A program made the translations under genes and the position numbers. From the NCBI RefSeq assembly GCF_947648125.1, contig NZ_CANSMR010000006.1, positions 268,590 to 332,589 of the forward strand: a stretch of DNA of 64,000 bases, given 5' to 3'. This stretch comes from an uncultured Bradyrhizobium sp. Its GTDB lineage: Bacteria; Pseudomonadota; Alphaproteobacteria; Rhizobiales; Xanthobacteraceae. The notes beneath the pieces are model-generated. The model made no database searches and had not been told where the DNA came from. It saw only the letters and a program-made list of their open reading frames with translations. Of the stretch, positions 17,367-25,662 are shown piece after piece (the stretch's first letter is position 1; every line of letters starts with the position of its first letter).

Positions 17367-18122
17367 ATGCTCGTCGGCAATCAGCCCAAGGACTTCCTGC
17401 TCGCGGTCTCCGGACTCACCGTGTCCTTTGACGGCTTCAGGGCCGTCAATGATCTCTCCTTCTATGTCGAGGAGAACGAGATCCGCGTCATTATCGGCCC
17501 GAACGGCGCCGGCAAGACGACCGTGCTCGACCTGATCTGCGGCAAGACCCGGGCCACGTCTGGCTCGATCCAGTTCCGTGGCCAGGAGCTGACCCGGCTG
17601 CGCGAGAACGAGATCGTGCAGGCCGGCGTCGGCCGCAAGTTTCAGACGCCGTCGGTGTTCGAGGACCTCACCGTGTTCGAGAACCTCGAAATCTCCTACC
17701 CGCGCGGCCGCACCGTGTTCGGCTCGCTGACCTTCCAGCGCGACGCCGCGGTCAAGCAGCGGGTCGAGGAGGTCGCCGAGATGATCTTCCTGAAGGACCG
17801 GCTCAATACCTATGCCGACCAGCTCAGCCACGGCCAGAAGCAGTGGCTCGAGATCGGCATGCTGCTGATCCAGGACCCGGACCTCTTGATGCTGGACGAG
17901 CCGGTCGCCGGCATGAGTGTGTCCGAGCGCGCCAAGACTGCCGAGCTGCTCAACCGCATCATCAAGGACCGTTCGGTGCTGGTGATCGAGCACGACATGA
18001 AGTTCGTCGAGGACATCGCGCACAAGGTGACGGTGCTGCACCAAGGCCAGATCCTGTCCGAGGGAACGATGGAGCACGTCAAGAACGATCCAAAAGTGAT
18101 CGAAGTTTACCTGGGCCATTAA
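17367..18122 (+). CDS. urtD: Amide/urea ABC transporter ATP-binding protein (UrtD type)
   Basis: A 251-residue ABC ATPase. Walker A is GPNGAGKTT (near residue 50), the signature segment is LSHGQKQWLEIGMLL, which is the distinctive UrtD form, and Walker B is DLLMLDEP. The H-loop reads VIEHDMKF. The ATG is preceded by GGAGGGACC. It powers import together with UrtE. Confidence 0.94.
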   Translation: MLVGNQPKDFLLAVSGLTVSFDGFRAVNDLSFYVEENEIRVIIGPNGAGKTTVLDLICGKTRATSGSIQFRGQELTRLRENEIVQAGVGRKFQTPSVFEDLTVFENLEISYPRGRTVFGSLTFQRDAAVKQRVEEVAEMIFLKDRLNTYADQLSHGQKQWLEIGMLLIQDPDLLMLDEPVAGMSVSERAKTAELLNRIIKDRSVLVIEHDMKFVEDIAHKVTVLHQGQILSEGTMEHVKNDPKVIEVYLGH

Positions 18123-18133
18123 GGAACACCGCG

Positions 18134-18823
18134 ATGCTGGCAATCAATGATCTTCACGTCGCCTACGGCCAGAGCGAGGTGCTGCACGGCCTCAATGTCT
18201 CCGTCGCGCCCAACGAGATCGTCGCGATCATGGGCCGCAATGGCATGGGCAAGACCACGCTGATGAAGTCGCTGATGGGCATCCTGCCGGCCAAGAGCGG
18301 CAAGGTGACCATGGACGGCACCGAGCTTGGCGCGATGAAGAGCTACGAGCGGGTGGCGAAGGGGCTCGCTTACGTGCCGCAGGGCCGCATGATCTTCTCC
18401 ACCATGACGGTGAAGGAGAACATCGAGACCGGGCTCGTGGTGTCAGGCGGCTCCGAAGTGCCCGGCGACATCTATGAGCTGTTTCCGGTGCTGCTCGAGA
18501 TGAAGGGCCGCCGCGGCGGCAATCTCTCGGGCGGACAGCAGCAGCAGCTCGCGATCGCCCGCGCGCTCGCCACCAAGCCGAAGGTGTTGCTGCTGGACGA
18601 GCCGACCGAAGGCATCCAGCCGTCGATCATCAAGGATATGGCCCGCACCCTGAAGCGGATCCGCGACGAGCGGGGGCTGTCGATCGTCGTCTCCGAGCAG
18701 GTGCTGAGCTTCGCGCTCGACATCGCCGACCGCGTGCTCGTCATCGAGAACGGCGAGATCGTCCGCGACGATCCGCGCGCCAGCGTCGATGCCGCGCAGA
18801 TATCCAAATACTTGTCTGTCTAA
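18134..18823 (+). CDS. urtE: Amide/urea ABC transporter ATP-binding protein (UrtE type)
   Basis: A 229-residue ABC ATPase of LivF/UrtE type. Walker A is GRNGMGKTTL (about residues 37-46), the signature is [15 protein letters not shown], and Walker B is [15 protein letters not shown]. The start ATG at 18134 is 11 bases after the urtD stop. It is followed after two bases by a rhizobial-type palindromic element and then formamidase. Confidence 0.94.
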   Translation: MLAINDLHVAYGQSEVLHGLNVSVAPNEIVAIMGRNGMGKTTLMKSLMGILPAKSGKVTMDGTELGAMKSYERVAKGLAYVPQGRMIFSTMTVKENIETGLVVSGGSEVPGDIYELFPVLLEMKGRRGGNLSGGQQQQLAIARALATKPKVLLLDEPTEGIQPSIIKDMARTLKRIRDERGLSIVVSEQVLSFALDIADRVLVIENGEIVRDDPRASVDAAQISKYLSV

Positions 18824-18825
18824 CA

Positions 18826-18874
18826 GAGCGTGATCCGGAAAAGTGTGAAGCGGTTTTCCGATCAGATCACGCTC
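18826..18874. repeat. Rhizobial-type palindromic repeat between urtE and fmdA
   Basis: GAGCGTGATC CGGAAAA (18826-18842), an 11-base spacer, TTTTCCG (18854-18860), ATCA, then GATCACGCTC (18865-18874) makes a long interrupted palindrome. Elements of nearly this sequence are dispersed in rhizobial genomes. Here it sits inside an operon and could modulate the ratio of transporter to formamidase transcript. Confidence 0.6.
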
Positions 18875-18910
18875 AAACTTTTAACTATGTAAACGAAGGG
18901 GAGCATCTCG

Positions 18911-20140
18911 ATGCCTGATACACTGATCAAGGTCGATCTCAGCAAGTCGGCCTATGAAAACGACAAGATTCACAACCGCTGGCATCCCGAGGTTCCGATC
19001 GTCGAGTGGGTCAGCCCCGGCGACGACTTCATCATCGAGACCGTCGACTGGACCGGCGGCTTCATCAAGAACAACGATTCCGCCGACGACGTGCGTGACA
19101 TCGATCTGTCGATCGTGCACTTCCTCTCGGGTCCGATCGGCGTCAAGGGCGCCGAGCCCGGCGATCTCCTCGTCGTCGACTTGCTCGACGTCGGTCCGCT
19201 GAAGGAGAGCCTGTGGGGCTTCAACGGCTTCTTCTCCAAGCAGAATGGCGGCGGCTTCCTCACCGACCATTTCCCGCTGGCGCAGAAGTCGATCTGGGAC
19301 ATCAAGGGCCTCTACACCTCGTCGCGTCACATCCCGGGCGTGAATTTCGCCGGCCTGATCCATCCCGGCCTGATCGGCTGTCTGCCCGATGCCAAGATGC
19401 TGGCGGCCTGGAACAAGCGCGAAGCCGAGCTGATCGCGACCAACCCGACCCGTGTGCCGGGTCTCGCCAATCCGCCGTTCGCGCCGACCGCACATGCCGG
19501 CCAGGCCAAGGGCGACGTCAAGGCCAAGATCGGCCTTGAGGGCGCTCGCACTGTGCCGCCGCGCGAGCATGGCGGCAATTGCGACATCAAGGATCTTTCG
19601 CGCGGTTCGAAGATCTATTTCCCGGTCTATGTACCGGGCGGCGGGCTTTCGATGGGCGACCTGCATTTCAGCCAGGGCGACGGCGAGATCACCTTCTGCG
19701 GCGCCATTGAGATGGCCGGCTGGCTGCACATCAAGGTCGACGTCATCAAGGACGGCGTCTCGAAATACGGCATCAAGAACCCCGTGTTCAAGCCGTCGCC
19801 GATCACGCCGAACTACAAGGACTATCTGATCTTCGAGGGTATCTCGGTCGACGAGGCCGGCAAGCAGCACTATCTCGACGTCCACATCGCCTATCGCCAG
19901 GCTTGCCTGAACGCGATCGAGTATCTGAAGAAGTTCGGCTACTCCGGCGCCCAGGCCTATTCGATCCTCGGCACCGCGCCATGTCAGGGCCATATCTCCG
20001 GCGTGGTTGACGTGCCCAACGCCTGCGCCACACTGTGGCTGCCGACGGAGATCTTCGACTTCGACGTGATGCCGTCGTCGGCGGGACCGATCAAGCATAT
20101 CAAGGGCGACGTGCAGATGCCGATCTCTCCCGACAAGTGA
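18911..20140 (+). CDS. fmdA: Formamidase (acetamidase/formamidase family)
   Basis: A 409-residue FmdA-family enzyme that hydrolyses formamide, and usually other short amides more weakly, to formate and ammonia in the cytoplasm. The start MPDTLIKVDLSKSAYENDKIHNRWHP is typical, as are NRWHPEVPIVEWVSPGDDF, the HPGLIGCLPD and GNCDIKDLSRGSKIYFPVYVPGG segments and MGDLHFSQGDGEITFCGAIE. A GGGGAG site precedes the ATG. It directly follows the five transporter genes and precedes fmdB, the order seen in the fmd system of Methylophilus. Confidence 0.95.
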   Translation: MPDTLIKVDLSKSAYENDKIHNRWHPEVPIVEWVSPGDDFIIETVDWTGGFIKNNDSADDVRDIDLSIVHFLSGPIGVKGAEPGDLLVVDLLDVGPLKESLWGFNGFFSKQNGGGFLTDHFPLAQKSIWDIKGLYTSSRHIPGVNFAGLIHPGLIGCLPDAKMLAAWNKREAELIATNPTRVPGLANPPFAPTAHAGQAKGDVKAKIGLEGARTVPPREHGGNCDIKDLSRGSKIYFPVYVPGGGLSMGDLHFSQGDGEITFCGAIEMAGWLHIKVDVIKDGVSKYGIKNPVFKPSPITPNYKDYLIFEGISVDEAGKQHYLDVHIAYRQACLNAIEYLKKFGYSGAQAYSILGTAPCQGHISGVVDVPNACATLWLPTEIFDFDVMPSSAGPIKHIKGDVQMPISPDK

Positions 20141-20236
20141 TCCGTGATCCCTGCGCGAAGGATGCGGGACGGCTGCGTATTGGCCGCCCCGCATCCGCCG
20201 CCAGACGTCACACACGACTGCGCAAGGATTAAGGAA

Positions 20237-20584
20237 ATGCCGATCTACGAATATCTCTGCAACGACTGCGGCCCGTTCACCGACATGCGGCCGATGGCGG
20301 AATGCGACCTGCCGCAGGACTGCCCGCAATGCGAGACGACGTCGCCGCGGGTGATTCTGACCGCGCCGGCGTTCTTCTGCATGCCGTCGGATAAACGCAA
20401 GGCGTACGCCACGAACGAGCAGAGCCGGCACGCGCCGAAGACGCTCGATCAGTACAAGGCCGCGCACGGCCCGGGCTGCGGCTGTTGCTCTACGGACAAG
20501 AAGAAGCCGGCACGGCTGATGACCAAGACCAAGAGCGGCGCCAAGGGCTTTCCGACCGCGCGTCCCTGGATGATCAGTCACTGA
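20237..20584 (+). CDS. fmdB: FmdB-family zinc-ribbon regulatory protein
   Basis: A 115-residue protein that starts MPIYEYLCNDCGPF. C8/C11 and C29/C32 form the CxxC...CxxC zinc ribbon of the FmdB/putative regulatory family. A second cysteine group, CGCC, lies near residue 80. FmdB was proposed to regulate formamidase expression in Methylophilus, but the mechanism is not known. The ATG at 20237 has an AAGGAAA site. It is 96 bases after fmdA and is the last gene of the operon. Confidence 0.9.
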   Translation: MPIYEYLCNDCGPFTDMRPMAECDLPQDCPQCETTSPRVILTAPAFFCMPSDKRKAYATNEQSRHAPKTLDQYKAAHGPGCGCCSTDKKKPARLMTKTKSGAKGFPTARPWMISH

Positions 20585-20626
20585 CGGCGTGGCCAATCGT
20601 CGGTTTTCCTCAAACTGGCGCTGCTT

Positions 20627-20716
20627 CGTCATGGCCGGGCTTGTCCTGGCCATCCATGTCTTTCTTGCCCGATTGAAGCAAAGACGTGGATGCCCGGCAC
20701 AAGGCCGGGCATGACG
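20627..20716. repeat. Long imperfect inverted repeat between convergent operons
   Basis: Two 37-base arms (20627-20663 and 20680-20716) pair with about six mismatches around a 16-base loop. The arm ends are CGTCATGGCC and its counterpart GGGCATGACG. This matches the dispersed palindromic repeats common between genes in Bradyrhizobium and Rhodopseudomonas. It lies between the ends of fmdB and the minus-strand ABC transporter gene, where it may end both transcripts. Confidence 0.65.
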
Positions 20717-20766
20717 GAGCTAGTTAAGAAATCTCGATTTCGTTGCTCGCACTTCGAAACAGGCTC

Positions 20767-21552
20767 TCAGGCCTGTTCGGCGACCTTCAAGGCCTCGGTG
20801 CGGATCTCCTCGACCAGCCGCTCCTTCAGGGCGACGAATTCGGGCGTGGTCTTGATCTTGTAGGAGCGCGGATGCGGCAGGTCGACCGCGATCTCGGCCT
20901 TGATGCGGCCGGGACGCGCGCTCATCACAATGACCCGGCTGCCGAGGAAGATCGCCTCCTCGATGTCGTGGGTGACGAACAGCACCGTCTTCTGGTCGCG
21001 CTCCCAGATCCCGAGCAGCATCTCCTGCATCAATGCGCGCGTCTGGTTGTCGAGCGCGCCGAACGGTTCGTCGAGCAGCAGGATCTTCGGATTATTGGCC
21101 AGCGCCCGGGCGATCGCCGTGCGCTGCTGCATGCCGCCCGACAGCTGCTTGGGCCAGTGGTTTTCGAAGCCCGATAGCCCGACGCGGCGGATGAAGGCGT
21201 CGGCGACGTCATGGCGCCCTTGTTGCGGAACGCCGCGCTCGCGCAGGCCGAAGGCGATGTTCTCGCGCACGGTCAGCCACGGAAACAGGGTGTAGGACTG
21301 AAACACCATGCCGCGATCGGCGCCGGGGCCGGTGACCTCACGGCCATCGAGCGTGACGCGTCCGCTGGTCGGCCGGTCGAGCCCGGCGATGATCCGAAGC
21401 AGGGTGGACTTTCCGCAGCCGGACGGGCCGAGGATGGTGACGAAGTCGTTGTCGCCGACATCGAGCGTGGTCGGCTCGAGCGCCCTTGTCGGCGCGTTGC
21501 CGGCGCGGGCGGGGAAGGTTCGCGAGACCTGATCGATCCTGAGCGCGGTCAT
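20767..21552 (-). CDS. NitT/TauT-type ABC transporter ATP-binding protein
   Basis: A 261-residue ATPase. Walker A is GPSGCGKST (about residues 44-52), the Q-loop is VFQSYTLFPWLTV, the signature is LSGGMQQRTAIARAL, and Walker B is ILLLDEPFGALD. The form matches nitrate/sulfonate/taurine importers (SsuB/TauB). The ATG at 21552 overlaps the permease stop, so the two are translationally coupled. It is the last gene of a transporter set that follows hutF and hutC, so the cargo may be histidine, urocanate or another N compound; the cargo is inferred from context only. Confidence 0.9.
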   Translation of the reverse strand: MTALRIDQVSRTFPARAGNAPTRALEPTTLDVGDNDFVTILGPSGCGKSTLLRIIAGLDRPTSGRVTLDGREVTGPGADRGMVFQSYTLFPWLTVRENIAFGLRERGVPQQGRHDVADAFIRRVGLSGFENHWPKQLSGGMQQRTAIARALANNPKILLLDEPFGALDNQTRALMQEMLLGIWERDQKTVLFVTHDIEEAIFLGSRVIVMSARPGRIKAEIAVDLPHPRSYKIKTTPEFVALKERLVEEIRTEALKVAEQA

Positions 21553-22322
21553 GCGAGCTTCCATGGGAACAGCCAGGCGTTGAACGCCTTGAACAGGAAG
21601 TCGGAAATCAGGCCGATCAGCCCGATGACGATGATGCCGAAGATGATCTGGCCGGTGTTGAGCAGCGCCTGGCTGTCGGTGATCATGTGCCCGATGCCGG
21701 ACGACGAGCCGATCAGTTCGGCCACGATGACGTAGGTCCAGGCCCAGCCCAGCACCAGCCTCAGGATCTCGGCGATCTCGGGCGCGGCGGAGGGCAGCAG
21801 CACGCGGCGGATGACACCGCTGTCGCGGGCGCCGAGCGTGTAGGCGGCTTCGACCAGGTCGCGCCGTGTGGCGCCCACCGTGACGGCCACCATCAGGATG
21901 ATCTGGAACACCGCGCCGATGAAGATCACCAGCAGCTTTTGCAGCTCGCCGATGCCCGCCCACAGGATCAACAGCGGGATGAAGGCCGATGCCGGCAGAT
22001 AGCGCGCAAAGGAGACGAAGGGTTCGAGGAAGGCCTCGACCGGCTTGTAGGCGCCCATCAGCACGCCGAGCGGCACGGCGATGATAGCTGCAAGGGCAAA
22101 GCCGCCGATGACGCGCCAGATCGTCATGCCGATGTCGAACAGGAAGCCTTGCTTGGCGAGCAGCTCATAGCCTTCCTGCACCATAGTCAGCGGGTTGGCG
22201 AGGAATGTCTTTGATACATGGCCGCCGAACGTCGCCCAGGACCAGAGGGCGACGAACAGCACGAAGAAGGCGAGGCCGTAGGTCACGCGCTGCTTCGATG
22301 TTGTGGGCTCGAGGGGACGCAT
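21549..22322 (-). CDS. NitT/TauT-type ABC transporter permease
   Basis: A 257-residue permease with about six membrane segments. The cytoplasmic coupling loop EAAYTLGARDSGVIRRVLLPSAAPEIAEILRLVLGWAW is typical of SsuC/TauC-like BPD permeases. The ATG at 22322 is preferred to the TTG one codon upstream. It overlaps the ATPase start by 4 bases. The gap to the binding-protein gene holds a hairpin. Confidence 0.9.
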   Translation of the reverse strand: MRPLEPTTSKQRVTYGLAFFVLFVALWSWATFGGHVSKTFLANPLTMVQEGYELLAKQGFLFDIGMTIWRVIGGFALAAIIAVPLGVLMGAYKPVEAFLEPFVSFARYLPASAFIPLLILWAGIGELQKLLVIFIGAVFQIILMVAVTVGATRRDLVEAAYTLGARDSGVIRRVLLPSAAPEIAEILRLVLGWAWTYVIVAELIGSSSGIGHMITDSQALLNTGQIIFGIIVIGLIGLISDFLFKAFNAWLFPWKLA

Positions 22323-22347
22323 CAATTGATCCAGGCGTATCTCATGT

Positions 22348-22384
22348 GCCGGTCCCGCTCGCTTTGCCGCGAGGCGGGACCGGC
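22348..22384 (-). other. 11-bp hairpin between binding-protein and permease genes
   Basis: GCCGGTCCCGC (22348-22358) pairs with GCGGGACCGGC (22374-22384) around a 15-base loop. On the minus strand it comes right after the binding-protein gene, so it may stabilise that message relative to the permease and ATPase, as inferred for the hairpin after urtA. Confidence 0.55.
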
Positions 22385-22400
22385 CGAAATGATGGCTGCG

Positions 22401-23345
22401 TTACTTGATGAAGCTCGCGTCGTAGATGTCTTCGACCTTCGGCGCGGCCTTGATGATGCCGACCTCGAGCAGGAGCTCGGCGGCATCCTTGTTGAAGGTG
22501 AGGAAGTCGCCGGCGAAGAATTTCTGGTTGGCGGCCTTGTCCTGCCAGCGCAGGTACTTTGCCGAGTTGCCGAACTGCTCGCCGGACTGCTTCACGTCGG
22601 CGCCCATGATCTCATAGGCCTTGGCCTGATCCTTGGCGATCATGTCGAGCGCCTCGAAATAGCTGTTGGCCAGCGCCTGGGCCGCCTTCGGATTGTCGGT
22701 CAGGAATTTCGGGGTGCAGCCGAACGTGTCCATCACAATCGGATAATCGAGCGTGGTGGCGATGATCTTGCCCTTGTCGGGCGCGGCGCGCACCGTCGAC
22801 AGATAAGGCTCGTAGGTCATTGCGGCGTCGTTCTGGCCGGAGACGAAGGCCTGCGCCGCGGCGGCCGGCTCAAGATTCACGACAGTGACATCCTTCACCG
22901 AGAGGCCGTTCTTCTTCAGCATCCAGGCCAGCGCGAAGTAGGGCGAGGTGCCCGGCGCCGATGCCGCGACGGTCTTGCCCTTCAAGTCCTTGATCGCGGC
23001 GACGTCGTTGCGCACGGCCATGCCGTCGGCGCCATAGCTCTTGTCGAGCTGGAAGATCTGCTTGGTCGCGACGCCATTGGCGTTCCAGGAGATCCAGGTC
23101 TCCACCGTCGTTGCCGCGCACTGGATGTCGCCCGAGGCGATCGCGAGATGCCGGTCCTTCTGCGGAATCTTCTTCAAGGTCACGTCGAGGCCGTTCTTCT
23201 TGAAGATGCCGGCCTCCTTGGCGAGCGTCAGCGGCGCGAAGCCGGTCCAGCCGGAGATGCCGACGCCGACCTTGACGTCATCCGCGAACGCGGCGGTGGA
23301 CGCGAGCAAGGCTGCGATTGCGGGCAATAGCTTGAACGAACGCAT
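22401..23345 (-). CDS. NitT/TauT-type ABC transporter substrate-binding protein
   Basis: A 314-residue periplasmic protein with a Sec signal (MRSFKLLPAIAALLASTAAFA, cleavage before DDVKVG). The mature part has the NMT1/TauA-like layout: GWTGFAPLTLAKEAGIFKKNGLDV, ASGDIQCAATTVETW and GKTVAASAPGTSPYFALAW. The ATG at 23345 begins the signal peptide; earlier in-frame codons lie in the promoter. It is upstream of the permease and ATPase on the same strand and downstream of hutC. The ligand is not identifiable from sequence. Confidence 0.9.
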   Translation of the reverse strand: MRSFKLLPAIAALLASTAAFADDVKVGVGISGWTGFAPLTLAKEAGIFKKNGLDVTLKKIPQKDRHLAIASGDIQCAATTVETWISWNANGVATKQIFQLDKSYGADGMAVRNDVAAIKDLKGKTVAASAPGTSPYFALAWMLKKNGLSVKDVTVVNLEPAAAAQAFVSGQNDAAMTYEPYLSTVRAAPDKGKIIATTLDYPIVMDTFGCTPKFLTDNPKAAQALANSYFEALDMIAKDQAKAYEIMGADVKQSGEQFGNSAKYLRWQDKAANQKFFAGDFLTFNKDAAELLLEVGIIKAAPKVEDIYDASFIK

Positions 23346-23442
23346 GATTGTCGACCCCTTGGACGATGGATTGAACCTGTTGATGTCTTCACGTCGGTCG
23401 CGGCGGATTGCCGCATCAGAAACGTTGGTGGATGGTGGCCCA

Positions 23443-23457
23443 TGATGCATTGCATCA
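23443..23457. promoter_or_regulatory. Perfect 15-bp dyad upstream of the ABC binding-protein gene
   Basis: TGATGCA-T-TGCATCA is symmetric about position 23450 and lies about 100 bases upstream of the binding-protein start, in the 133-base gap after hutC. It differs from the palindrome in front of hutI, so it may bind a different regulator or belong to a local promoter. Confidence 0.4.
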
Positions 23458-23478
23458 AATATGCCGCGCAAGCCGTCT

Positions 23479-24222
23479 TCAGCCTCCTTTGAAGCGAGCC
23501 ACCAGCCGGTGCGTCTCGCCTGGATAATGCAGCCGCACCGCCGTCACCGTGCGCGCGCTGCGCCAGGTGTAGCGGTCGATCACGAGGCAGGGCGCGCCGA
23601 CCGCGATGCCGAGCGCCTTCGCCGTGCGATCGTCCGCGACAACCGCACTGATCGTGTGTTCCGCCTCGGTCCACGGCACATGATGCAGCAGCCATGATCC
23701 CGGCGGCTCGCGCGCAAAGTCCGCCGTCGCGGCTTCCGGAACCGTGGAGAGATCGATCAGCCTGTCCTCGACAGCAAACGGCACATTGTCGGCGCTGTGC
23801 CGGCAGGCGATCGCGATCACCTTGCCGGCCGTGCTCACCCCGAGCCGGGCACGATCGGCCGCGGTCGCGGTGCGCCGTCGGCAATCGATCAGCTGATAGC
23901 CGTAGCTGCGGCCGAGCGCGGTGATCTCGGCACGCATGTCGGCAATCTTGAGCACCGCCGACAGGTGCTGCGGGCGGCGTACGAATGAGCCGGCACGCCG
24001 CCGCCGCTCGATCAGGTCAGCCTGCGCCAGTTCGGACAACGCCTTGTTCACCGTCATGCGCGAGCAGCGATAGCGCGCCATTAACTGGTGTTCGAACGGG
24101 ATACGGTGACCCGGGGGCCATTCGCCGGTCAGGATCCGCGTCTCGATATCGAGCCTGATCCGCTTGTAGAGCGTCGGCTTGTTGGCCGCGGCAGGGCGGG
24201 CCCGATCGGAGGCGAGGCTCAT
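23479..24222 (-). CDS. hutC: Histidine-utilisation repressor HutC (GntR family, UTRA domain)
   Basis: A 247-residue GntR-family repressor. The winged helix-turn-helix is at about residues 18-85 (TLYKRIRLDIETRILTGEWPPGHRIPFEHQLMARYRCSRMTVNKALSELAQADLIERRRRAGSFV). The rest is a UTRA effector domain, which in HutC binds urocanate. Its ATG overlaps the hutF stop (ATGA). HutC represses hut genes until urocanate accumulates. Its likely operator is the 20-bp palindrome between hutF and hutI. Confidence 0.93.
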   Translation of the reverse strand: MSLASDRARPAAANKPTLYKRIRLDIETRILTGEWPPGHRIPFEHQLMARYRCSRMTVNKALSELAQADLIERRRRAGSFVRRPQHLSAVLKIADMRAEITALGRSYGYQLIDCRRRTATAADRARLGVSTAGKVIAIACRHSADNVPFAVEDRLIDLSTVPEAATADFAREPPGSWLLHHVPWTEAEHTISAVVADDRTAKALGIAVGAPCLVIDRYTWRSARTVTAVRLHYPGETHRLVARFKGG

Positions 24223-25577
24223 GCGACGAGCCTCCGGACGCTGGCATTGAACCGCTCGCGCGCCTTGTCGCGCAGCCGGTGCCGTCCGCCTGCGACCACC
24301 TTGTCGCCGCCGGCCCAGACGCAGTCGATCGCATCGCTTCCTGCCGCAAACAGCCAGCCGTCGAGGATCGTATCGCCGGACCGTGCCGCCAGGGACGGGT
24401 GTGACGTGTCGAGGGTGACGATGTCGGCGCGGGCGCCGGGCGAGAGCCCCGCCTTGGTCTGCGCCAGGGCCTGCGCGCCGCCCGAAAGCGCGTGGTCGAA
24501 CAGAGCACGGCCGGTGGATGCGCCGGGACGCCCAGAAAGCACGTTGCGCTCGCGGTGTTTCAGCCGCTGGCCGTATTCGAGTTGACGAAGCTCGTCGGCG
24601 ACCCCGACCAATACGTTGGAATCCGTTCCGATGCCGAACCGGCCGCCGGCGGCAAGGAATTCGCGCGCCGAAAAGATGCCGTCGCCGAGGCTTGCTTCGG
24701 TCACCGGGCAGAGGCCGGCAACTGCGCCGCTGCCGGCGAGCGCTGCGACTTCCCGATCCGTCATGTGGGTTGCATGAATCAGGCACCAGCGCCGGTCGAC
24801 GGGCGCATGTTCGAGCAGCCATTCGACCGGCCGTTGCCCCGACCAGGCCATGCAATCCTCCACCTCACGCACCTGTTCGGCGGCGTGGATGTGGATCGGA
24901 TCCGTCCCGGCGAGCGGAATGATCGCCGCGAGCTCATCGGGCGCCACGGCGCGCAGGCTGTGTGGGGCAATGCCGATGTTCGCGCCGGGAAGCTTTCGGA
25001 TTGCCTCGCGCGAGGCGGCCATCAGCGCAGCGAACTGATCGACCGAGCAGCTGAAGCGACGCTGCCCGGCATGCGGTGCTGCGCCGCCGAAAGTGCCGTG
25101 GGCATAAAAGCTCGGCAGCAGCGTGAGCCCGATGCTGGACGCCTCGGCTGCTTCCGCAATACGCGCCGCCATCTCAGCGGGGTTGGCGTAGGGCGAGCCG
25201 TCGCGGTCATGGTGGAGATAGTGAAACTCGCCGACGCGGGTGAAGCCGCGCTCGAGCATCTCGACATAGAGCAGGGTCGCAACGGCCGCGACGTCGTCCG
25301 GCGTCATCGTCAGCGCAAAGCGATACATCGTCTCGCGCCAGGTCCAGAACGTATCGGTGGTGTCGCCGCGCAGTTCGGCAAGGCCGGCCATGCCGCGCTG
25401 AAACGCGTGGCTGTGCAGGCTCGCCAGTCCCGGTACCGCCAATTGGTGACGCTCATCTCCGGCGGCGGGGGGCACGCCCGCCGTCACCGAGGTGATCGCA
25501 CCGTCGGTGACCACAACTTGCACGTCATTGGCCCAGCCCGAAGGCAGCAGCGCGAATGCGAAATGCAGTCGTGTCAT
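24219..25577 (-). CDS. hutF: Formimidoylglutamate deiminase
   Basis: A 452-residue amidohydrolase that converts N-formimino-L-glutamate to N-formyl-L-glutamate and ammonia. Metal-binding residues are visible in LHSHAFQRG (H55, H57), HIHAAEQ and LIHATHMTD, and in GIGTDSNV. The start ATG is at 25577. HutF defines the five-step histidine route that needs N-formylglutamate deformylase, which is not in this window. It overlaps hutC and is divergent from hutI. Confidence 0.94.
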   Translation of the reverse strand: MTRLHFAFALLPSGWANDVQVVVTDGAITSVTAGVPPAAGDERHQLAVPGLASLHSHAFQRGMAGLAELRGDTTDTFWTWRETMYRFALTMTPDDVAAVATLLYVEMLERGFTRVGEFHYLHHDRDGSPYANPAEMAARIAEAAEASSIGLTLLPSFYAHGTFGGAAPHAGQRRFSCSVDQFAALMAASREAIRKLPGANIGIAPHSLRAVAPDELAAIIPLAGTDPIHIHAAEQVREVEDCMAWSGQRPVEWLLEHAPVDRRWCLIHATHMTDREVAALAGSGAVAGLCPVTEASLGDGIFSAREFLAAGGRFGIGTDSNVLVGVADELRQLEYGQRLKHRERNVLSGRPGASTGRALFDHALSGGAQALAQTKAGLSPGARADIVTLDTSHPSLAARSGDTILDGWLFAAGSDAIDCVWAGGDKVVAGGRHRLRDKARERFNASVRRLVA

Positions 25578-25611
25578 TTTTCCATGCCGGCTGGACAGAA
25601 CTCCGACACGA

Positions 25612-25631
25612 TTATATGTCTAGACATATAA
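25612..25631. promoter_or_regulatory. Perfect 20-bp palindrome, likely HutC operator
   Basis: TTATATGTCTAGACATATAA is exactly self-complementary and sits in the 85-base divergent region between hutF and hutI. Its TGTCTAGACA core resembles known HutC sites in other proteobacteria. A single site could control both transcripts. Confidence 0.8.
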
Positions 25632-25662
25632 GTCAAGCATCCCACCTCAAGGGGACGATCGC

